Origin: an uncultured Porticoccus sp. | Lineage (GTDB): Bacteria > Pseudomonadota > Gammaproteobacteria > Pseudomonadales > Porticoccaceae | NCBI GenBank assembly: GCA_950063125.1 | Contig: CATLZI010000067.1 | Location: forward strand, 1-9,205 | DNA: 9,205 bases | Reading direction: 5' to 3' | Part shown: positions 6,431 through 9,205 of the stretch, one piece after another | How the letters are laid out: each line of letters begins with the position of its first letter | Numbering within the stretch: position 1 is the stretch's first letter | Program-made: the position numbers and the translations under genes | The notes under the pieces: generated by a model | Database searches by the model: none | Seen by the model: the letters and a program-made list of their open reading frames with translations, nothing else | Told to the model about the DNA's origin: nothing

Positions 6431-6450
6431 GCCCAGGGATAAACCTGGGC
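6431..6450 (+). other. Short hairpin between the PEP-CTERM stop and its terminator
   Basis: GCCCAGG (6431-6437) and CCTGGGC (6444-6450) form a 7-bp stem with a 6-nt loop, 20 bp after the stop codon. There is no following T-run. It may protect the mRNA 3' end or assist the terminator just downstream. Confidence 0.45.
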
Positions 6451-6477
6451 AGTACAGCTTGCTTCACCTTGAAGTCC

Positions 6478-6500
6478 GCCCCGCATCGCGGGGCTTTTTT
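6478..6500 (+). terminator. Rho-independent terminator of the 168-aa PEP-CTERM gene
   Basis: GCCCCGC (6478-6484) pairs with GCGGGGC (6488-6494) around ATC, followed at once by six T residues. This is a textbook intrinsic terminator on the plus strand. Confidence 0.9.
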
Positions 6501-6692
6501 ATTTTGTTGAAAGGTCTTAATGGGATGAATATCCAGACTTTCTGACGCTCTGTTTGACTTGAATTCCTTCTTCTAACAAAGCCCAACCGCTCTAACTTTG
6601 AAATCTTTCGAACATTCCCGTGCCTTTCCCGGCTGTGTGTATGGCATGCCACCACCTCTTGAAGTCATGGCGAGTTTAGTGCTGTGTATTGG
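6501..6692. other. Intergenic stretch with no recognised feature
   Basis: I see no gene. A 63-codon minus-strand frame runs through the terminator and has no protein-like features, so I left it out. Confidence 0.5.
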
Positions 6693-6983
6693 TTATGTTT
6701 CGTCATCGCCGAGCTCTGACATTCGCAATAATTGACTGCTGCGTTGTACTGTCAAAATATCAATTCGATCTCTGACACTGCAGATAATCCGATATGCCCC
6801 AACAAATACTACTTCCCTAATGCGACGCGCGCCCACCCCAGGAACAATGCGTCCACTTTCAGGGAAGTCGGCTAGCCGCCCCACTACGTCAAATATGCCG
6901 TCAACCCACTCAACCGCAGCACTGGGTTTATCTTCATGTACTTCTGTATTGTGGAGCAGGCAAGCTGGGTCGCAGTGAGTGGT
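6693..6983 (-). pseudogene. ParE/RelE-family toxin remnant with lost N-terminus and no antitoxin
   Basis: The C-terminal two thirds of a ParE-type toxin is clear: EDKPSAAVEWVDGIFDVV, then GRLADFPESGRIVPGVG, IREVVFVGAYRIICSV and RIDILTVQRSSQLL. These correspond to the family's helices and beta sheet (A-FPE-GR-VPE---IRE---G-YRI-Y-V---I-IL-V-H). The frame is open upstream only to a TAA at 6984-6986. The expected N-terminal strand is not recognisable and no ATG lies in the conserved frame; a GTG at 6882-6884 would skip the first helices. No RHH or other antitoxin gene precedes it. A 29-bp palindrome (6981-7009) abuts the point where similarity ends, so an insertion or rearrangement there probably removed the 5' end. 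ParE toxins poison DNA gyrase; this copy is most likely inactive. Confidence 0.65.
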
Positions 6984-7009
6984 TTATCGGCGCAACGCGC
7001 CGATAAACC
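6981..7009. repeat. 29-bp near-perfect palindrome (13-bp arms, 3-nt loop)
   Basis: GGTTTATCGGCGC (6981-6993) is exactly complementary to GCGCCGATAAACC (6997-7009) around AAC. It could be a REP-type element, an insertion target, or part of a mobile element end. No T-run follows on either strand, so it is not a standard terminator. It lies at the broken 5' end of the ParE remnant. Confidence 0.8.
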
Positions 7010-7154
7010 GGTACGATGGCATGGGCTCTACACTAATCAAAATGGATGCCGGGCCCTTTGTTAAACCGTACTCAACAGGTTGAGAAAACCATGTTTTGAA
7101 GTTTAACCAGGACCCGGGGTTATTGCGCGAGGGTAGAACCCCCTGCGTCGGCGG

Positions 7155-8618
7155 CTACTTCAAAAGACGAGCTCTGCTGGCCCAGATCCCGGCGAGCCCA
7201 AGGAGGAAAAGGGGCAGTATCGCGGGTGTTGGCACTGGGGTCGCAAACCGGCTTGCGAGCTCTTCGGTGGAGAAAGGGCCATCAGAGGAAAAGGTCCATG
7301 TGGCGAAGTTTATGAATTGCCCTGAGAGCACCTCGTTGTTCAGGATTGCAAGGGAGAGACTGATCAGATCGTCGGTGATCTTGAATGAGAGAATGTCGGA
7401 CAGCAGGTAGTCGTTCAAAAAAACGCTGTTGTTGCCTTCGCCGCCGTCGAAGATGCCGTTAATCAGCAGGCCCGAGGTCAGCCCCTCTACAGTTAGCAGG
7501 TCGTCGCCCGCACCAAAGATCACATCGCCGAAGATCTTGCTGTCGCCCGATACCAGCAGACTGCTATCGCCCTGTTCGGGGGCAAACTGGATGGCGGTGC
7601 CGGATCGGCCACGCAGGGTGCCGCTGTTCTCGATGGTGATCTCGGAGGTGCTGGCCTCATCCGTGCCGATGGCGCGGACGCCTTCGATATAGCCTTCGTT
7701 AATGATGGTCAGTGGGCCTGCAACACGGTCCTCACCCTGCGTGGGCTCGAACAAGGCATCCACGTCGATGCCGCTGCCGCCATCCATTGAGTCACTCGCA
7801 GATCCGGTGGAGACAATCACTCCGGTGGCATGGTTGTGCACCCGCCCCTCGTCAATGTCGATCCCGTCATCGGTGCCGAGAATCACGCCGTGGTTATCCG
7901 CCGTTCCGCTGGCGAACTGCACACCATCTTCGTCGTCGGTCGCAATCGAGCCATCTATAGACCAGCTGCGATTAGTCGCATCCCACTCCAGCCCGCGGAT
8001 GGCAATGGTGCCGCGGTTCTCAATGGTGAAGTCCTCTCGCGCTTCGACCACTTCCTCGCCGCCCCGTAGCGTGCCGTGGTTAATCACGGTGCCGCCCGGG
8101 CCGCGGCTCTGGATGGCGCGGCCCTCGGTGCTTTCGATCAGGCCGTAATTGGTGATGTTAGCGTTTTCCAGTTCATCGCCATTGTCCAATCGCACGGCCT
8201 GACGGCGCGCGAAGATTTCACCACTTTCCCGGTTGATCAGGGTGAAATTGTCAGCATCGTCCTGAAGGCGGATACCCCGGTCTCCGCCACGGATAGTGCC
8301 GGAATTGTCAACCGTCAGGTTCGCGCCCGTGCCCCGGAACGCGTCATCGTCGCCGCTCTCAATCAGGCCCTGATTGTCGACTGACTGATCCGACCCGCCC
8401 AATTGCACCGGACGTCCTTCCGTACGGACGATCTGTGCATCACTTTCGACGGTCACTGACAGGTTGTTTCGGTCGTCGTCAATATTGCCACTGTCTGCCG
8501 CGGTGCAGGTCAGCGTCGGGGAATCGACAGTGCCGCCTTCAATACATTGTTCCGCCATTGCTGGCACGCTGGACCAGGCCAGTGCTGCAGCGAGCACCAA
8601 TTTATGGGTATTTTTCAC
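7155..8618 (-). CDS. Exported beta-helix-type repeat protein with PEP-CTERM-like C-terminal signal, 487 aa
   Basis: A large exported protein. I chose the GTG at 8616-8618 because GGAGG lies 5 nt upstream on the minus strand. Residues 1-22 are then a clean signal peptide ending in VPAMA. Two cysteines follow (C25, C38) and could form a disulfide. From about residue 60 to 350 the protein consists of irregular repeats of roughly 20-30 residues with the core N-x-G-x-I (VDNQGLIES, VDNSGTIRGG, ITNYGLIES, VINHGTLRGG, IENRGTI, IINEGYIEG, IENSGTLRG). This pattern is typical of right-handed parallel beta-helix surface proteins and autotransporter passengers. It is very acidic (Asp/Glu-rich). The segment FGAGDDLLTVEG resembles RTX-like calcium turns. 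The tail VPTPAILPLFLLGLAGIWASRAR is a PEP-CTERM variant (VPTPA rather than VPEP). The likely role is an extracellular matrix or surface structural protein; adhesion is only inference. No strong promoter was found upstream. Confidence 0.85.
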   Translation of the reverse strand: MKNTHKLVLAAALAWSSVPAMAEQCIEGGTVDSPTLTCTAADSGNIDDDRNNLSVTVESDAQIVRTEGRPVQLGGSDQSVDNQGLIESGDDDAFRGTGANLTVDNSGTIRGGDRGIRLQDDADNFTLINRESGEIFARRQAVRLDNGDELENANITNYGLIESTEGRAIQSRGPGGTVINHGTLRGGEEVVEAREDFTIENRGTIAIRGLEWDATNRSWSIDGSIATDDEDGVQFASGTADNHGVILGTDDGIDIDEGRVHNHATGVIVSTGSASDSMDGGSGIDVDALFEPTQGEDRVAGPLTIINEGYIEGVRAIGTDEASTSEITIENSGTLRGRSGTAIQFAPEQGDSSLLVSGDSKIFGDVIFGAGDDLLTVEGLTSGLLINGIFDGGEGNNSVFLNDYLLSDILSFKITDDLISLSLAILNNEVLSGQFINFATWTFSSDGPFSTEELASRFATPVPTPAILPLFLLGLAGIWASRARLLK

Positions 8619-8623
8619 GTATG

Positions 8624-8628
8624 CCTCC
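8624..8628 (-). promoter_or_regulatory. Ribosome binding site that decides the GTG start of the beta-helix gene
   Basis: The minus strand reads TTGGAGGCATACGTG. GGAGG is 5 nt before the GTG, whereas an upstream TTG (8628-8630) would overlap the ribosome site itself. Confidence 0.75.
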
Positions 8629-8630
8629 AA

Positions 8631-8804
8631 GTCTGATCATTAACATCAGGACTGATGCTAGAGGTCTATCGTGACAACCCGATGAATCTTGTATGACAGG
8701 GATATGGGCCACGGCGTTTCAGAAACAGGGCACAACGCGATGGCTGCGAGGGAAAATCCACCCACGGCCAATACTCAATGGCCAGAACCTTGTAAGACTA
8801 GAAA
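8631..8804. other. Upstream region of the beta-helix gene
   Basis: No gene is visible. It should hold the promoter of the beta-helix gene, but I find neither a convincing -35/-10 pair nor a good sigma-54 site. The only GG/GC pair with the right spacing, at 8746-8759 on the minus strand, has a poor match. Confidence 0.5.
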
Positions 8805-8845
8805 TTAAAGGAGTCGTGGCAGCTCATACAGCCTGTGGTGTGAGT

Positions 8846-8960
8846 TAAGTGGGACAAACATAGGGACAGTAGATATGGTTAAAAAATAATCGTTACGACC
8901 CTTTTTTGTTTCTTTTTTCAAAAAGTCTAATCTGACCCCACTTATTTGACCCCACTTATT
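8846..8960. mobile_element. Candidate short non-autonomous element at the truncation junction
   Basis: An AT-rich, about 115-bp segment lies directly against the point where kinase similarity ends. It starts with TAAGTGGG (8846-8853) and ends with the complementary CCCACTTA (8937-8944, again 8951-8958). GGGACAAACATAGGGACAGT and the TGACCCC motif are of the kind I associate with small elements near Y1 transposases in gammaproteobacteria. No transposase and no target-site duplication can be shown, so the boundaries are a guess. Confidence 0.4.
8933..8960. repeat. Perfect tandem repeat, 14 bp twice
   Basis: TGACCCCACTTATT occurs at 8933-8946 and 8947-8960 back to back, ending one base before the kinase fragment begins. 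It resembles the GACCCC doublet with 14-bp period at 2362-2388. Confidence 0.9.
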
Positions 8961-9205
8961 TCTGGCCCCATAGTGGGCATTGGGGCGCAGACCCGTGAGG
9001 TCAGCTATGGCTGCCGGGTCGAGCTTGATCTCGGCCAGATACGTGGCAGCGCGGGTATCCTGCCAGCTGATGACCGGTGACAGCGGCTCACCGGTTTGCC
9101 GATGCCAGCACACCAGACTGGAGCGTTGGGTGACCAACGCAGCGGACTGCAACCGTTGCAGGTTCGGCCCCAGCTTGGCAGCAACGTCAACCAGCAGCTC
9201 GCGAA

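Larger units (their letters stand above)
8805..9205 (-). pseudogene. Truncated second copy of the FGGY kinase gene (runs off right edge)
   Basis: Bases 8962-9205 match 1826-2069 inside the FGGY kinase, with no gaps and 14 mismatches by eye (about 94% identity), equal to kinase residues 56-137. The frame is intact from the right edge to NAHYGA. It then enters unrelated AT-rich sequence (RNKWGQISGVRLDF...) and stops at 8805-8807. All of the second half of the kinase, including the catalytic Asp and the adenosine-binding motif, is missing, so this copy cannot be active. The N-terminal part lies outside the window. Eleven of the 14 changes are synonymous and three change residues (A to T, V to A, D to E), so the copy was under selection until recently. 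Confidence 0.9.

Noticed and set aside
5859..6467. A 202-codon minus-strand frame opposite the 168-aa PEP-CTERM gene
   Set aside because: The plus-strand gene has a signal peptide, sorting tail, ribosome site and terminator; the antisense frame has none and is a shadow.
6464..6655. A 63-codon minus-strand frame through the terminator
   Set aside because: It has no start signals and no protein-like features, and it crosses a strong intrinsic terminator of the plus-strand gene.
5710..6759. 15-bp identical string TGTACTGTCAAAATA at 5710-5724 and 6745-6759
   Set aside because: The second copy is inside the ParE reading frame, and neither flank shows wider similarity, so it is probably coincidence.
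6984..7022. A short frame from an ATG at 7022 in phase with the ParE remnant
   Set aside because: It reads through the palindrome and ends at the TAA at 6984-6986; its 12 residues show no convincing ParE N-terminus.
7429..8384. Several plus-strand open frames of up to 148 codons opposite the beta-helix gene
   Set aside because: They are antisense shadows of the repeat-rich coding sequence, Ser/Pro/Arg-rich, and have no ribosome sites or protein-like domains.
8744..8759. A GG/GC pair with sigma-54 spacing upstream of the beta-helix gene (-)
   Set aside because: Beyond the GG and GC the match to the consensus is poor, so it is likely chance.
1..9205. CRISPR array, tRNA or rRNA genes
   Set aside because: No regularly spaced repeats with unique spacers, and no recognisable tRNA or rRNA sequence, were seen.

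Overview
The window looks like a chromosomal segment of a free-living, probably marine, gammaproteobacterium. The grounds are a glycerol-3-phosphate dehydrogenase/kinase pair, an MtfA-type peptidase and three proteins ending in PEP-CTERM exosortase sorting signals, together with relics of short mobile elements. The lineage is an inference from gene content; there is no rRNA or other marker here.

Layout. Bases 1-792 (+) are the 3' part of a short GlpD-like FAD glycerol-3-phosphate dehydrogenase, running in from the left edge. It converges, with a 12-bp gap, on a glycerol-kinase-like FGGY kinase (805-2235, -). A 51-bp perfect hairpin with a 14-bp-period direct repeat (2320-2388) separates the kinase from an mtfA-like zinc peptidase (2390-3199, -). 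Next comes a PEP-CTERM region. It holds a 220-aa PEP-CTERM protein (3677-4339, -), an unknown 114-aa protein (4630-4974, -), a 94-aa three-helix membrane protein (5119-5403, -), a 168-aa PEP-CTERM protein (5904-6410, +) with a strong terminator, a promoterless ParE-toxin remnant (6693-6983, -) beside a 29-bp palindrome, and a 487-aa beta-helix-type repeat protein with a PEP-CTERM-like tail (7155-8618, -). At the right edge (8962-9205) lies a second, diverged copy (14 mismatches in 244 bp, no gaps) of an internal piece of the FGGY kinase. It is cut off at its C-terminal side by an AT-rich element carrying another 14-bp-period direct repeat.

How the genes fit together. The two left-hand genes would phosphorylate glycerol and oxidise glycerol-3-phosphate. 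The PEP-CTERM proteins are exported, and an exosortase encoded elsewhere would process and anchor them or release them to the cell surface or matrix. The most interesting regulatory signal is that the first two PEP-CTERM genes, facing opposite ways, each have a sigma-54 type -24/-12 promoter (10 of 12 consensus positions, exact 12-base GG-to-GC spacing) about 70-85 bp of leader upstream of the ATG. That fits control by an NtrC-type activator such as PrsR. No exosortase, PrsK/PrsR, CRISPR array, tRNA or rRNA is visible in the window.
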